Source: Pseudomonas sp. MTM4
GTDB lineage: Bacteria > Pseudomonadota > Gammaproteobacteria > Pseudomonadales > Pseudomonadaceae
Direction of reading: 5' to 3'
Length of the DNA stretch: 64,000 nucleotides
Assembly: GCF_019355055.1 (NCBI RefSeq)
Contig: NZ_CP048411.1
Span: 3,809,501 to 3,873,500 of the forward strand
The notes under the pieces were generated by a model. The model ran no database searches. It was not told where the DNA came from and was given only the letters and a program-made list of their open reading frames with translations. The position numbers and the translations under genes were made by a program. Positions 1 to 9,505 of the stretch are shown here, one piece after another (positions within the stretch are counted from its first letter, which is position 1; each line of letters opens with the position of its first letter).

Positions 1-3000
1 TGACGCGCATGAACAGCAGGTACAGGCACGGCACCGCCAACAGTGTGAGCAACGTGGCGAAACCCAGCCCGCCCATGATGGTCACTGCCATGTTGGCGAA
101 AAATGGATCGAACAGCAGTGGCACCATGCCCAACACCGTAGTGCCCGCAGCCATGACCACGGGCCGTAAGCGCGAGGCGGATGCCTCGATGATGGCGGTC
201 AGGCGCGGCACATCGTCGGCGATTTGCCGGTCGATCTCATCCACCAGCACCACGGCGTTTTTGATCAGCATGCCGGTCAGGCTGAGCAGGCCGAGCAATG
301 CCATGAAGCCGAATGCCTGGCCGGTCAGCAGCAGGCCGAGGGTGACGCCACACAGCGCCATCGGCACTACCAGCCAGATCATCAGCGGTTGGCGGACCTT
401 GGCGAACAACAGCACCGTGACCAGCACCATCGCCAAGTACGGCAGCGCCAACGTGCTGGCCAGAGCCTGCTGCGCGTCGGAAGACTGCTCATGGTCGCCG
501 CCCCATTCCAGCGAGTAACCGACCGGCAATTCGATGCCCTCGATCAGCGGACGAATCCGCTGGAAGGCTACGTTGGTGTTTTCTCCGTCGCGCGGTTCGG
601 CGCGCACGGCGATGGTGCGCTCGCGACCGTAGCGGCGAATCATCGATTCTTCAGTGGTGGCCTCGATGCCATCGGCCACCTGTGCCAGCGGCACGTAGCT
701 GCCGGTTGTGGGGCTCCAGATCAGCCGTTGCAGCAGGTCGCCTGGTGCCATGCGATCCTCGGGCGTTGCGCGTAGCAATATCGGGATCAGCTCGTCACCA
801 TCACGGAAAACGCTTACCTGCTGTCCTTCGCTGGCCACGGCCAATGCTTGCGCCACCTGCTGACGGGTCAGCCCCGCATCGGCCAGGCGGTCCAGATCCA
901 GTTGCGGGCGTAGCACCGGCACCGGGGCGCGCCAGTCGTCGCGAATGTTGAAGACCTGTCCCTGTTCCTGAAGGATGCGCTGACCTTCGGCGGACAATTG
1001 GCGCAACTCATCCAGTTCGGGGCCACTGATGCGTGCTTCGAGCTTGGCTTCGGCGTTGGGTCCGAACAGGAATTGCGCGGCGGCGACATCGGCAGAAGGG
1101 TAGCGGCCCGGCAATGTCTGATTCACTTCGCCAACCAGCTCGGCAATCACCTCGGCGTCTTCGGTGCGCACCAGAAAGTGCATCAGCGAGGAGTTGGGCT
1201 GCTCCGGCGCGTAAGTCAGCATGAAGCGCGACGCGCCCGCCCCGACGAAAGTGGACACATCGGTGACGCCGTCGAGCCCCTCCAGGTAACCCTCGACGTC
1301 TTCGGCGGTGCGGCTGGTTTCGCGGATGTGCGTGCCCTGCGGCAGGAACAGATTGACGTAGAAAAGCGGTGTGCTCGACGGCGGGAAGAAGCTCTGCGGC
1401 ACACGGCTGAAACCCAGCACGCTGAGCACGGTAAGCACCACCAATACCCCCAGCGTCAGCCAGGGGCGCGCCAGCACAGCGCCGGCCATGCGACGGTAAC
1501 GGTTGTAGATCGGTCCGCTGTAGGCCTCGTCGGCACCGTTCGCGTCGTCCGCTTGCCGGTCATCTTTGCGCTCCAACAGGTAATGGCCGAACAGCGGCAC
1601 CACCAGCAGCGCCAGCAGCCAGCTCAGCAGCAGTGAGACGGCGATGACGAAGAACAGCGAGAACAGGAATTCCCCCGTGGTGTCTTGCGACAGACCGATC
1701 CCGGCGAACGCCAGAATGCCGATGATGGTCGCGCCCAGCAGCGGCCATTGCGTCTGTTGCAGGGTCTTGCGTGACGCGTCGAGGATGCTCATGCCGCGCT
1801 GCTTCTGGATCAACATGCCATCGCAGATCACCACGGCGTTGTCCACCAGCATGCCCATGGCGATGATCAGCGCGCCGAGTGAAATGCGCTCCAGCTCGAT
1901 TCCGGCCAGCCACATCAACAGCAACGTGCCGAGCACCGTCAGGAACAGCACCGCGCCGATGATCATGCCGGCGCGCAGGCCCATGGCCAGACACAGCACG
2001 CCGACGACGATCGCCACCGACAGGAACACGTTCAGCGCGAAGCTGTTGACCGACTCGTTGACGATGCTGTGCTGCTGGTAGAGCGGATGCAGCTCGGCTC
2101 CCAGCGGCACCAGGTGCTGCATGGCCTGCAGCGCTGCTTCGACGCTATCGCCTACCTCGACAATGTTGCTGCCTGAAATGCCGCTGATTCCTAGCGTCAG
2201 CGCCGGCTCACCGTTATGGCGGATGATCTGGCGAGGCCGCTCCGCGTACTCGCGTTTCAAAGTGGCGATGGAGCCCAGATCGACGCTCTGCTGGCCCTGG
2301 CCGACCGGCAACGCGCGCAGGGCATCCAGCGAATCGAAGGCGCCGCTCGGGCGGATGTGCACGAAGAACTCACCGGCGCGGACACCGCCGGCCTCCACCG
2401 CAGCATCGGCGTCGCTGAGCGCGGCGACCAGTTCCTGCGGAGACAGACGCAACGCGGCCAGGCGCGCCTGATCGACCTCGACCAGAATCCGTTCCTCGCG
2501 CACGCCGGCGATTTCAACCTGGCCAACGCCATCGGCCGTGATCAGGCCGCGGCGCAGATCCTTGGCTACTTCGTGCAGTTCTTCCAGGGTCAGGCCGTCG
2601 CCGGTGAGGGCGAAGAAAATGCCGTAGACGTCACCGAAATCATCATTGACCAGCGGCGGATCGATGCCCGGTGGCAACTCCTGCCGGGCATCGTCGATCT
2701 TGTTGCGCAGCTTGTCCCAGATCTGATCGAGCTGCTCGCCGGTGTAGCGGTCCTGGATTTCCACGCGGATTTCGGCCTGGCCGATCATCGAGCGCGAGCG
2801 GATTTCCTTGATCTCCGCAAGTTCCTGGATGGCGCTTTCCAACGGCTCGGTGACTTCCTGCTCGACCTCGATGGCGGTCGCGCCGGGATATTGCACCGTG
2901 ACGATGGCTTCCTTGATGGTGAATTCGGGATCTTCCAGGCGACCCATCTCGAAGAACGCGATGGTCCCACCAATCAGGCAGATCAGCAGCAACACCCAGA

Positions 3001-3040
3001 TGTTGACCGGCTTGCAGATGGCGTAACGGGCTAAGTCCAT
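1..3040 (-). CDS. RND-family efflux permease (3' end beyond the left edge)
   Basis: Inner-membrane resistance-nodulation-division pump, which exports substrates from periplasm or membrane using the proton gradient through a tripartite complex. The frame opens with ATG at 3040 (MDLARYAICKPVNIW) and stays open to the window edge, about 1013 residues, so only the last residues and stop are missing. The usual pattern is visible: an N-terminal membrane helix, a first porter/docking block, a cluster of helices with GMLVDNAVVICD in the TM4 position, and a second half repeating this with GMLIKNAVVLVDEI. The classical double Asp of TM4 reads Asp-Asn, as I recall for TriC/MexK-like pumps. It lies 4 nt downstream of the adaptor gene, so the two are one operon. 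No outer-membrane channel gene is in view. Substrate unknown. Confidence 0.93.
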   Translation of the reverse strand, partial: MDLARYAICKPVNIWVLLLICLIGGTIAFFEMGRLEDPEFTIKEAIVTVQYPGATAIEVEQEVTEPLESAIQELAEIKEIRSRSMIGQAEIRVEIQDRYTGEQLDQIWDKLRNKIDDARQELPPGIDPPLVNDDFGDVYGIFFALTGDGLTLEELHEVAKDLRRGLITADGVGQVEIAGVREERILVEVDQARLAALRLSPQELVAALSDADAAVEAGGVRAGEFFVHIRPSGAFDSLDALRALPVGQGQQSVDLGSIATLKREYAERPRQIIRHNGEPALTLGISGISGSNIVEVGDSVEAALQAMQHLVPLGAELHPLYQQHSIVNESVNSFALNVFLSVAIVVGVLCLAMGLRAGMIIGAVLFLTVLGTLLLMWLAGIELERISLGALIIAMGMLVDNAVVICDGMLIQKQRGMSILDASRKTLQQTQWPLLGATIIGILAFAGIGLSQDTTGEFLFSLFFVIAVSLLLSWLLALLVVPLFGHYLLERKDDRQADDANGADEAYSGPIYNRYRRMAGAVLARPWLTLGVLVVLTVLSVLGFSRVPQSFFPPSSTPLFYVNLFLPQGTHIRETSRTAEDVEGYLEGLDGVTDVSTFVGAGASRFMLTYAPEQPNSSLMHFLVRTEDAEVIAELVGEVNQTLPGRYPSADVAAAQFLFGPNAEAKLEARISGPELDELRQLSAEGQRILQEQGQVFNIRDDWRAPVPVLRPQLDLDRLADAGLTRQQVAQALAVASEGQQVSVFRDGDELIPILLRATPEDRMAPGDLLQRLIWSPTTGSYVPLAQVADGIEATTEESMIRRYGRERTIAVRAEPRDGENTNVAFQRIRPLIEGIELPVGYSLEWGGDHEQSSDAQQALASTLALPYLAMVLVTVLLFAKVRQPLMIWLVVPMALCGVTLGLLLTGQAFGFMALLGLLSLTGMLIKNAVVLVDEIDRQIADDVPRLTAIIEASASRLRPVVMAAGTTVLGMVPLLFDPFFANMAVTIMGGLGFATLLTLLAVPCLYLLFMRV

Positions 3041-3044
3041 CCGC

Positions 3045-4133
3045 TCACTTCCGCCGTTCGGCTTTGATCGGTTGGTCTTCGGACAGCTTGCTACCACCGG
3101 CCACCACCACCAGCATCTGATCGTTCAGCTCGCCGCTGACCACCGCATGATCCGCTTCGATGCGTTCGAGTTGCAGGTCGCGGCGCTGGACGTGGCCGTC
3201 CACCGCTAGCCACAGATAGTGGCTGCCGTTCGGTGCCGCTTGTACAGCCGTCAGCGGCAGGCGAAAACGTGGCGGCGCATCGTCCTGCGCGGCGGGCGGG
3301 CGCTGCAGGCGAACCCGCATGGCCATCCCCGGCAGCAGGTTGTAGTCTGCCGGCGGGTCGCCTCGCAGCGTCAGACGATAGGTGCGCGAGCCTTCGCGTG
3401 GCTGGGTGCTGTGCTCTTTGTAGGTCAACGGCAGCGTCAGGTCGGCAATGACCAGCTCGCCTTCGGCCTGCAAGGTGGCGTTCAGCGGGACGTTCAAGGC
3501 GGCGGTCTCGGGCAGGTCGACCGTGACCTCGATGTGCTGGTTATTCTGCAGTTCGAGTACGGGCGAACCGGTGGCGACCACCATGTCCGGCTCGACCAGG
3601 CGTCGCGCGACGACGCCGTCGAAAGGGGCATTCAGCGTGCTGTGGTCGATGTCACGCAGCGCGCTATCACGGGCGACGCGCGCCGCCACGACATTGGCCT
3701 GCAAAGGCTCGACCGCCGCCGGCGCGAGAATGCCTTCGGCGAGCAACGTGCGCTTGCGTGTCAGGTCCGCTTCCAGCTGGCGCAGCCGAGCCTCGGCCTC
3801 GCGCAGTTGCAGCTCATAATCCGTGCGGTCGAGTTTGGCCAGTGGCTGGCTCTTTTCCACGCGCTCGCCTTCATCGACGAGCATGCGTTCGACACGCCCC
3901 GGTACCTGGAAAGCCAGTTGTGTGGTGGTCACGCTCTCGACCACGCCAGGAAAGCGCAGGGTCTGCGGGCCGTGCTCGATGCGTTGCAGCGGCTCGACGA
4001 AGGCCACGCGCGGCGGCACTTGAGCGGGCGTCTCGTCGTCGGCGCAGCCGGACAAGAACAGCAATGCGCACAAGGCGGCGGTGATGCGGGAATGTGATAG
4101 CGGGCCTCGGGGTGTTCGCATTGGCTGCGGCAT
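3045..4133 (-). CDS. RND periplasmic adaptor (HlyD/AcrA family) lipoprotein
   Basis: Membrane-fusion subunit linking the RND permease encoded just downstream to an outer-membrane channel. The N-terminus has a hydrophobic signal followed by the lipobox LSGC, so it should be lipid-anchored in the inner membrane facing the periplasm. A lipoyl/barrel-sandwich half (residues about 55-85: VVESVTTTQLAFQVPGRVER), a coiled-coil hairpin (about 95-160) and the second lipoyl half (TLNAPFDGVVARR) are recognisable. Three in-frame ATGs lie at 4157, 4133 and 4121; the frame also reaches 4157. I chose 4133 as a compromise because all three keep the signal peptide. Gene order adaptor-permease is typical of mexJK/triAB-like operons. 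Confidence 0.88.
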   Translation of the reverse strand: MPQPMRTPRGPLSHSRITAALCALLFLSGCADDETPAQVPPRVAFVEPLQRIEHGPQTLRFPGVVESVTTTQLAFQVPGRVERMLVDEGERVEKSQPLAKLDRTDYELQLREAEARLRQLEADLTRKRTLLAEGILAPAAVEPLQANVVAARVARDSALRDIDHSTLNAPFDGVVARRLVEPDMVVATGSPVLELQNNQHIEVTVDLPETAALNVPLNATLQAEGELVIADLTLPLTYKEHSTQPREGSRTYRLTLRGDPPADYNLLPGMAMRVRLQRPPAAQDDAPPRFRLPLTAVQAAPNGSHYLWLAVDGHVQRRDLQLERIEADHAVVSGELNDQMLVVVAGGSKLSEDQPIKAERRK

Positions 4134-4350
4134 CCGTACTCCTGATAGGGCGGGCAAAGGCGTCGCGGCGACGATGCGAAACGCTGCGACAGATTCAGTA
4201 GAGCCCCGCTGCGGCTCGGGAGTTCGACCTATGCTGTAGTGACCGGCCGGTCAGGCGGTTTTGCCCGCGACAATGGGGGCAGCGGTTCGTCCGATGCCGA
4301 TTGGGCGTATCATTGCCCGGGTTTTCAGATCAGCGCAGGAGAGAGTCGCA

Positions 4351-4818
4351 ATGCAAGGTCAGCCACAGATCATCGAATATCTGAAAGAACTGCTGCGTGG
4401 AGAGCTGGCCGCGCGCGATCAGTATTTCCTGCACTCGCGAATGTATGCCGACTGGGGATTCTCCAAGCTCTACGAGCGCATCAACCACGAGATGGAAGAG
4501 GAAACCCAGCACGCCGATGCGCTGTTGCAACGCATCCTGTTCCTCGAAGGCACGCCTGACATGACGCCCCATGCGATAAACGCCGGGCATACCGTGCCCG
4601 AGATGCTGCGCAGCGATCTGGATCTGGAGTACAAAGTGCGCGAAGCCCTGGCCAAGGGCATCACGCTGGCCGAGCAGCACGGCGACTACCAGACGCGTGA
4701 CATTCTTGCGCTGCAGTTGATGGACACCGAAGAAGATCATGCGTATTGGCTCGAGCAGCAACTGGGACTGATCGACCGCATCGGCCTGCAGAACTATCTG
4801 CAGTCGCAGGGGAGTTGA
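4351..4818 (+). CDS. bfrA: Ferritin / bacterioferritin-A type iron-storage protein
   Basis: Cytosolic 24-mer iron-storage protein that oxidises Fe(II) at a di-iron ferroxidase centre. The 155-residue product starts [11 protein letters not shown] after GGAGAG; a longer in-frame extension to 4261 lacks support. Ferroxidase ligands are visible as Glu18, Glu51 and His54 (EETQHAD) and the later EEDH. Position 52, the haem-ligand Met in true bacterioferritins, is Thr here. As recalled, the P. aeruginosa paralogue first called BfrA and later FtnA has the same feature and binds no haem, so this is probably a haem-free ferritin. It stands alone between the efflux operon and a chemoreceptor gene. Confidence 0.93.
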   Translation: MQGQPQIIEYLKELLRGELAARDQYFLHSRMYADWGFSKLYERINHEMEEETQHADALLQRILFLEGTPDMTPHAINAGHTVPEMLRSDLDLEYKVREALAKGITLAEQHGDYQTRDILALQLMDTEEDHAYWLEQQLGLIDRIGLQNYLQSQGS

Positions 4819-4863
4819 TGCAAGCGAGGCCAGGCGCAATGCCTGGCCTCGGGCAACGACCGG

Positions 4864-6786
4864 TCAGATACGGAAGCGACTGACCATCGTCTGCAACTGA
4901 CTGCCCAGACGGGCCAGTTCGACGCTCGATGCAGCCGTCTGCTCGCTGGCTGCGGCGGTCTGCTCGGAGACGTCGCGTACGTTCACCACGCTCCGGCTGA
5001 TTTCCTCGGCTACGGCGCTCTGCTCTTCCGCCGCCGTGGCGATCTGCTGGTTCATCGCCTGGATGTTGGACACGGTGCGGGTGATGCTGGCAAGCGAGCT
5101 ACCCGCGCGACGCGCCAGTTCGACGCTGCTATCGGTGAGATTGCGGCTGCTTTGCATGATGGCCGCGACCTGCTGGGTGCCGTTGTGCAGGGCGGTGACC
5201 AGTTGTTCGATTTCCTCGGTGGATTTCTGCGTACGCTGCGCCAGGCCGCGCACTTCATCGGCTACAACGGCGAAACCGCGACCGGCTTCGCCCGCGCGCG
5301 CCGCCTCGATGGCAGCGTTGAGCGCCAGCAGATTGGTCTGCTCGGCCACGGCGCGAATCACGCCCATCACGCTGCCGATCTTGTCGCTGTCGCGCTGCAG
5401 CGCCGCCATCGCTTCCGAGGAACGGATGACTTCGCTGGCCATGCGTTCGATCTGCGTGACCACCTCGGCAACCACGCGGTCGCCGTCGCTCGCTTCGATA
5501 TCCGCCTCGGTGGCAGCCCGCGCCGCCTGTTCGGCGTTCTGCGCGACTTCATGGACAGTGGCCGACATCTCATGCATGGCGGTGGCGACCTGATCGGTTT
5601 CCTCTTTCTGACTAATGACCCCGGCGCTGGTCTGGGTAGTCACCGCCGACAGCTCCTCGGCGGCGCTGCTGATCTGGCTCACGCCGTCGCGAATGCCGCC
5701 GATCAACGCTCGCAGGGTGCTGCCCATCTGCTGGATGCCCTGCTGCAGAACGCCCAGTTCGTCGCGGCGGGTGATCTGCGCGGTGGCGGTCAGGTCGCCC
5801 GCGGCGATGCGTTCGACGTCCGCGAGGGTGGTGCGCAGCGGCAGAACGATCTGCCGGGTGATCAGCCACGCCGCCAGAATGCCGAGCAGTACAGCCAATG
5901 TTGCGCTGAGAATCAGGCGATTGCCCGCTTCGCTGCCCTCGATATCCAGCCGTTCCAGCTGATAGGCATACAGTGCCTTGCTCAGTCGCAGGATTTCCGT
6001 CTGATGGTCGATCATGCCCTGGCGTGCCTTGGCGATTGCCTGGGTCGCGGCTTCGAGCGATTCGATTGCCGTGCGGTACTGGCCAAGAACCGTGCGAATT
6101 TGCGGCGCCGCATCCCGGCTGGTCAGCTGGAGGGCGCCGTGGTGCCGGTCCAGGGTGGCCACGGCTGCATCGAGCTGCGCATAGACGGCCTGGGCGTTCT
6201 GTGAGGTCGAAGAGGCCATGTAGATTCGCAGCAGATACTGAGCCTGCTTGATCGCTTCCTTGACCTCAGTGATGGCGCGGTACTGCCCGAGGTGCTGGAC
6301 GTTGTCTTCGGCCAGCTGCATGACCCGTGCGCTGACTTGCGTGGTGAGTTCGCCGAGCCGTGAGGCATTGTCATCGATCGTCTGGCGGGCGTCGTTGGCC
6401 AGCGCATAACCCTGGCGCATGTCGTCCAGCGAGCGGCGGAACAGCTCGTTGTAGCCGGCCTGCTCCTTGAGCATCGCCACGTTTACCGGGTTTTTGAAGG
6501 AGTTGAGCAGCTTGGTCTGATGGGTCAGGTAGACGTCCAGCGTCTGGTCCACGCGTGCGCTGGTGGTTGCGTCGCCGTTGGCCAACATGAGTTGCAGGCG
6601 CGCGATGCGCAGATCCGTCAGGTCGTTGTTGAGCTGGGCGATTTGCGTCATCCAGCCGCTGCGCTGGATGACGCTGCTTAAGCTGCCCCAGCCGATCCAG
6701 GCCAGGACAAGCGTAAGGATCAGAACGGCACCGAAGCCGATGGTGAGCTTGCGGCTGACGCCAATGTTTCCAAACCATCTGTTCAT
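4864..6786 (-). CDS. Methyl-accepting chemotaxis protein with helical bimodular (HBM-like) sensor
   Basis: Transmembrane chemoreceptor of 640 residues that signals through CheW/CheA. A first membrane helix lies at about residues 12-34, followed by an all-helical periplasmic domain of about 250 residues, a second helix near 290-312 ([19 protein letters not shown]), a HAMP linker, and a cytoplasmic signalling hairpin with the conserved tip [19 protein letters not shown]. The length and helical nature of the sensor fit the HBM family, whose characterised member McpS of P. putida binds TCA-cycle acids; that the ligand here is an organic acid is inference. Monocistronic; mqo, also for a TCA acid, follows upstream on the same strand but is separated by a terminator. 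Confidence 0.93.
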   Translation of the reverse strand: MNRWFGNIGVSRKLTIGFGAVLILTLVLAWIGWGSLSSVIQRSGWMTQIAQLNNDLTDLRIARLQLMLANGDATTSARVDQTLDVYLTHQTKLLNSFKNPVNVAMLKEQAGYNELFRRSLDDMRQGYALANDARQTIDDNASRLGELTTQVSARVMQLAEDNVQHLGQYRAITEVKEAIKQAQYLLRIYMASSTSQNAQAVYAQLDAAVATLDRHHGALQLTSRDAAPQIRTVLGQYRTAIESLEAATQAIAKARQGMIDHQTEILRLSKALYAYQLERLDIEGSEAGNRLILSATLAVLLGILAAWLITRQIVLPLRTTLADVERIAAGDLTATAQITRRDELGVLQQGIQQMGSTLRALIGGIRDGVSQISSAAEELSAVTTQTSAGVISQKEETDQVATAMHEMSATVHEVAQNAEQAARAATEADIEASDGDRVVAEVVTQIERMASEVIRSSEAMAALQRDSDKIGSVMGVIRAVAEQTNLLALNAAIEAARAGEAGRGFAVVADEVRGLAQRTQKSTEEIEQLVTALHNGTQQVAAIMQSSRNLTDSSVELARRAGSSLASITRTVSNIQAMNQQIATAAEEQSAVAEEISRSVVNVRDVSEQTAAASEQTAASSVELARLGSQLQTMVSRFRI

Positions 6787-6950
6787 GCAGATACCAATAA
6801 ATGAGGATCAAAGAAGCTGTCGGTCATCGTCGCACTGAGCCGCTGCGCTATCGGAAGAGCTGGCGTATCCCTGCGACGTGAATATGACGCCAATTAAATG
6901 GGCGGGACGAGCTGTTTGCGACGCCTAAGCGCTGGCATCGGGTCACAAAA

Positions 6951-6974
6951 AAGAAACCCGCCGAAGCGGGTTTC
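6951..6974 (-). terminator. Rho-independent terminator of mqo
   Basis: Perfect 9-bp stem GAAACCCGC / GCGGGTTTC with a 4-nt loop, followed on the minus strand by a run of six T. It lies just past the mqo stop and separates it from the chemoreceptor gene. Confidence 0.9.
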
Positions 6975-6992
6975 TCGGTTCGAGCGAGTGCC

Positions 6993-8585
6993 TCAGTTCA
7001 CCGGAGTTGCGCTCGGCTTCACCGTGGCCTGGGCGGCCGGCACGTCGAGCTGCAGTTGCTGACTGGTGAAGGCGCGCACGCGCGCGGTGAGGTCCGCGTC
7101 GTCGTTCAGCGCCAGGCCGTACGACGGGAAGATGGTTTTCAGCTTCGCTTGCCATTCCGGCGATTCGACCTGCTCAGCGAAGGTCTTCTTCAGCAGGTTG
7201 AGCATGATCGGCGCGGCCGTGGAGGCGCCCGGCGAGGCACCCAGCAGGGCGGCGATGGAGCCGTCTGCGGAACTGACGACTTCGGTGCCGAACTGCAGCA
7301 CGCCGCCTTTCTCGGCATCGTCCTTGATGATCTGCACGCGTTGTCCTGCGGTGATCAGTTCCCAGTCACTGGCATCCGCTTCGGGGAAGTAATTCTTCAG
7401 CTCCTCGATGCGGTCTTCCTGGCTGAGCATCAGCTGCCCGACCAGATATTGGCTCAGGTCGAGGTTATCCAGGCCGGCCTGGATCATCGGCAGTGCGTTG
7501 TCGGTGCTGACCGAGCTAGGCAGATCCATCAGCGAGCCATTCTTCAGGAACTTGCTGGAGAAGGTCGCGAAGGGTCCGAACAGCAGCACTTTCTCGCCGT
7601 CGATCACGCGGGTATCCAGATGCGGAACGGACATCGGTGGGGAGCCGACCGATGCCAGGCCGTAGACCTTGGCCTGGTGCTGGGCAACGACTTCGGGGTT
7701 GCGCGTCATCAGGAACTGGCCGCCCACCGGGAAGCCGGCATAGCCTTTGGCTTCGGGAATGTCAGCCATCTGCAGCAGCTTCAGCGCGCCGCCGCCGGCA
7801 CCGATGAAGACGAAGCGGGCCTTGACGCTGGTCTGAGCTTCGCCATCGGCGAGGTTGGCCGAGACTACGGTCCAGGTGCCGTCGTCGTTGCGCACGATGT
7901 CGCGCACTTCATGCTGCAGATGCAGCTTGACCTGCTCATTCTTGCCCAGGGCATCGAACAGCTGACGGGTGATTTCGCCGAAGTTCACATCGGTGCCGAG
8001 CGACATGCGCGTGGCGGCGATCGGCTGGGTTTCGTCGCGGCCGTTCATCAGCAGCGGAACCCATTCGCCAATCTGCTCGGGCTGCTCGGAGTATTCCATG
8101 TCGCTGAACAGCGGGCTTTGTTGCAGCGCCGCATGACGCTTGCGCAGGAATTCCATGTTGTCCTCGCCCCAGACGAAGCTCATGTGCGGGACGGAATTGA
8201 TGAACCGGCGCGGCTCCTGAAGCACGCCGCGCTCGACCTGATGCGCCCAGAACTGCTTGGAGATCTCGAACGACTCGGCAATGGTCACGGCCTTGCTGAT
8301 GTCGATGCTGCCATCGGCTTTCTGCGGGGTGTAGTTCAGCTCGCAGAATGCGGAATGGCCGGTACCGGCATTGTTCCAGGCATTGGAGCTTTCATCGGCG
8401 ACGCTGGGCAGGCGCTCGTAGACGTCGATGGTCCATTCGGGCTCGAGCTCGTGCAGGTAGGTGCCTAGGGTCGCGCTCATGATGCCGCCGCCAATTAGCA
8501 GTACATCAACGGTTTTCTCGGGCTCGTTGGGCTTGGAGCAGGCGGCCAGGCCCAAGCACAAGAGCGCCACTGTAAGTTTTTTCAT
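6993..8585 (-). CDS. mqo: Malate:quinone oxidoreductase, predicted lipoprotein form
   Basis: FAD enzyme oxidising malate to oxaloacetate and passing electrons to quinone. The FAD dinucleotide-binding motif is at the N-terminus after the signal ([15 protein letters not shown]), and family blocks such as [15 protein letters not shown] and [12 protein letters not shown] are present. Unusually, the protein begins [16 protein letters not shown], a signal peptide with lipobox LAAC, so the mature enzyme would be lipid-anchored on the outside of the inner membrane; classical Mqo is a cytoplasm-facing peripheral protein. A frame extension to 8609 uses TTG and is less likely than ATG 8585. A FadR-type operator match lies about 80 nt upstream and a terminator closes the gene. 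Confidence 0.92.
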   Translation of the reverse strand: MKKLTVALLCLGLAACSKPNEPEKTVDVLLIGGGIMSATLGTYLHELEPEWTIDVYERLPSVADESSNAWNNAGTGHSAFCELNYTPQKADGSIDISKAVTIAESFEISKQFWAHQVERGVLQEPRRFINSVPHMSFVWGEDNMEFLRKRHAALQQSPLFSDMEYSEQPEQIGEWVPLLMNGRDETQPIAATRMSLGTDVNFGEITRQLFDALGKNEQVKLHLQHEVRDIVRNDDGTWTVVSANLADGEAQTSVKARFVFIGAGGGALKLLQMADIPEAKGYAGFPVGGQFLMTRNPEVVAQHQAKVYGLASVGSPPMSVPHLDTRVIDGEKVLLFGPFATFSSKFLKNGSLMDLPSSVSTDNALPMIQAGLDNLDLSQYLVGQLMLSQEDRIEELKNYFPEADASDWELITAGQRVQIIKDDAEKGGVLQFGTEVVSSADGSIAALLGASPGASTAAPIMLNLLKKTFAEQVESPEWQAKLKTIFPSYGLALNDDADLTARVRAFTSQQLQLDVPAAQATVKPSATPVN

Positions 8586-9033
8586 CGGTGGTTTCGTTGC
8601 CCTAGTCAATTATCGAATGCGCACCTGTTGACCAATGGCATGGCCGCATGGGTCTGCTCGGATAATTGGTATGACCATACCGAGCGCCGTGACACTGAAG
8701 CTGACCGCCACACGTGATGTGGCGAGGCAGGGCGCGCAGTGCGACGCCGAATCAGGTCAGGGACGCCGGGAAGTGGCGAACGAATCTACCGAACAGGCTG
8801 CAGGCAAGGCAGCCTATTCTTCTTTTTATTGGTTCAGGTGACGCGGGGAAGGCCAGAGGCCTCTGGAGACAAGGCGGCGTGATCAGGGCTGGAATTAAGC
8901 CCGGTGAAACGCCAGTGGCAATAAAGCCGCTGACCGCCTTGCATGGGCGGAAGTTTATTCATCGGGTTTACATATTGCAATGATTCAGACAAGTGGACTT
9001 ACCAGTGACGTGGCGACGCACCTCGCGGCTGTA
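8586..9033. other. Intergenic region between mqo and cueR
   Basis: About 450 nt with no convincing gene. Small open frames on the plus strand here have no recognisable product. It holds the mqo promoter region and the FadR-type operator match at 8667-8677; nothing else stood out. Confidence 0.6.
8667..8677. promoter_or_regulatory. Candidate FadR-family (GntR) operator upstream of mqo
   Basis: TGGTATGACCA fits the FadR-subfamily consensus TNGTNNNACNA exactly and sits inside the longer palindrome GGTATG-AC-CATACC (8668-8681). It is about 80 nt upstream of the mqo ATG, a plausible place for control by a carbon-source regulator. The match is seen; the binding protein is unknown. Confidence 0.5.
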
Positions 9034-9444
9034 TCACCGTTGCGGGTTCGAACCGCACCCGGACGCCAGGTCCTGAAGGATGGGGCAGTCGGGGCGGTGA
9101 TCACCATGGCAATGGTCGATCAGCTGTTGCAACGTATCGCGCAGGCTCACCAGTTCGGCGATCTTCTGGTTCAGCTCGTCGATGTGCGCGCCGGCCAGCG
9201 CCTTCACGTCTGCACTGGCTCGCTGGCGGTCCTGCCATAGGGTCAGCAACCGACCCACTTCTTCCAGCGAGAAGCCCAGATCCCGCGAGCGCTTGATGAA
9301 GGCGAGGCGGTGCAGGTCTTCCTCGCCGAAATGACGATAGCCATTGGCGCTGCGCCCGCTCGGCGAGATCAGCTCAATGGATTCGTAATAGCGGATCATC
9401 TTCGCCGACAGACCGGTTTTCTTCGCGGCTTGGCCGATGTTCAT
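9034..9444 (-). CDS. cueR: Cu(I)-responsive MerR-family regulator CueR
   Basis: Copper-sensing activator of 136 residues that untwists promoters with 19-bp spacers. It has the MerR helix-turn-helix (MNIGQAAKKTGLSAKMIRYYE), a dimerisation helix, and the C-terminal metal loop CHGDHRPDCPIL, whose two cysteines eight residues apart match CueR (Cys112/Cys120 in E. coli). ATG 9444 is preceded by GGGAAG; a longer frame to 9582 would overlap copA and is rejected. It lies 61 nt downstream of copA on the same strand, so it is probably co-transcribed. Both operators it should bind are in the copA-copZ intergenic region. Confidence 0.94.
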   Translation of the reverse strand: MNIGQAAKKTGLSAKMIRYYESIELISPSGRSANGYRHFGEEDLHRLAFIKRSRDLGFSLEEVGRLLTLWQDRQRASADVKALAGAHIDELNQKIAELVSLRDTLQQLIDHCHGDHRPDCPILQDLASGCGSNPQR

Positions 9445-9505
9445 GTGGCTTCCCTCGTTTGAAGGTCTATTCGATTCCCGAGTCGCAGCCCCAGGGCATA
9501 CGTGC

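Noticed and set aside
8635..8983. Small open frames between mqo and cueR
   Set aside because: No SD, no recognisable product and atypical composition.
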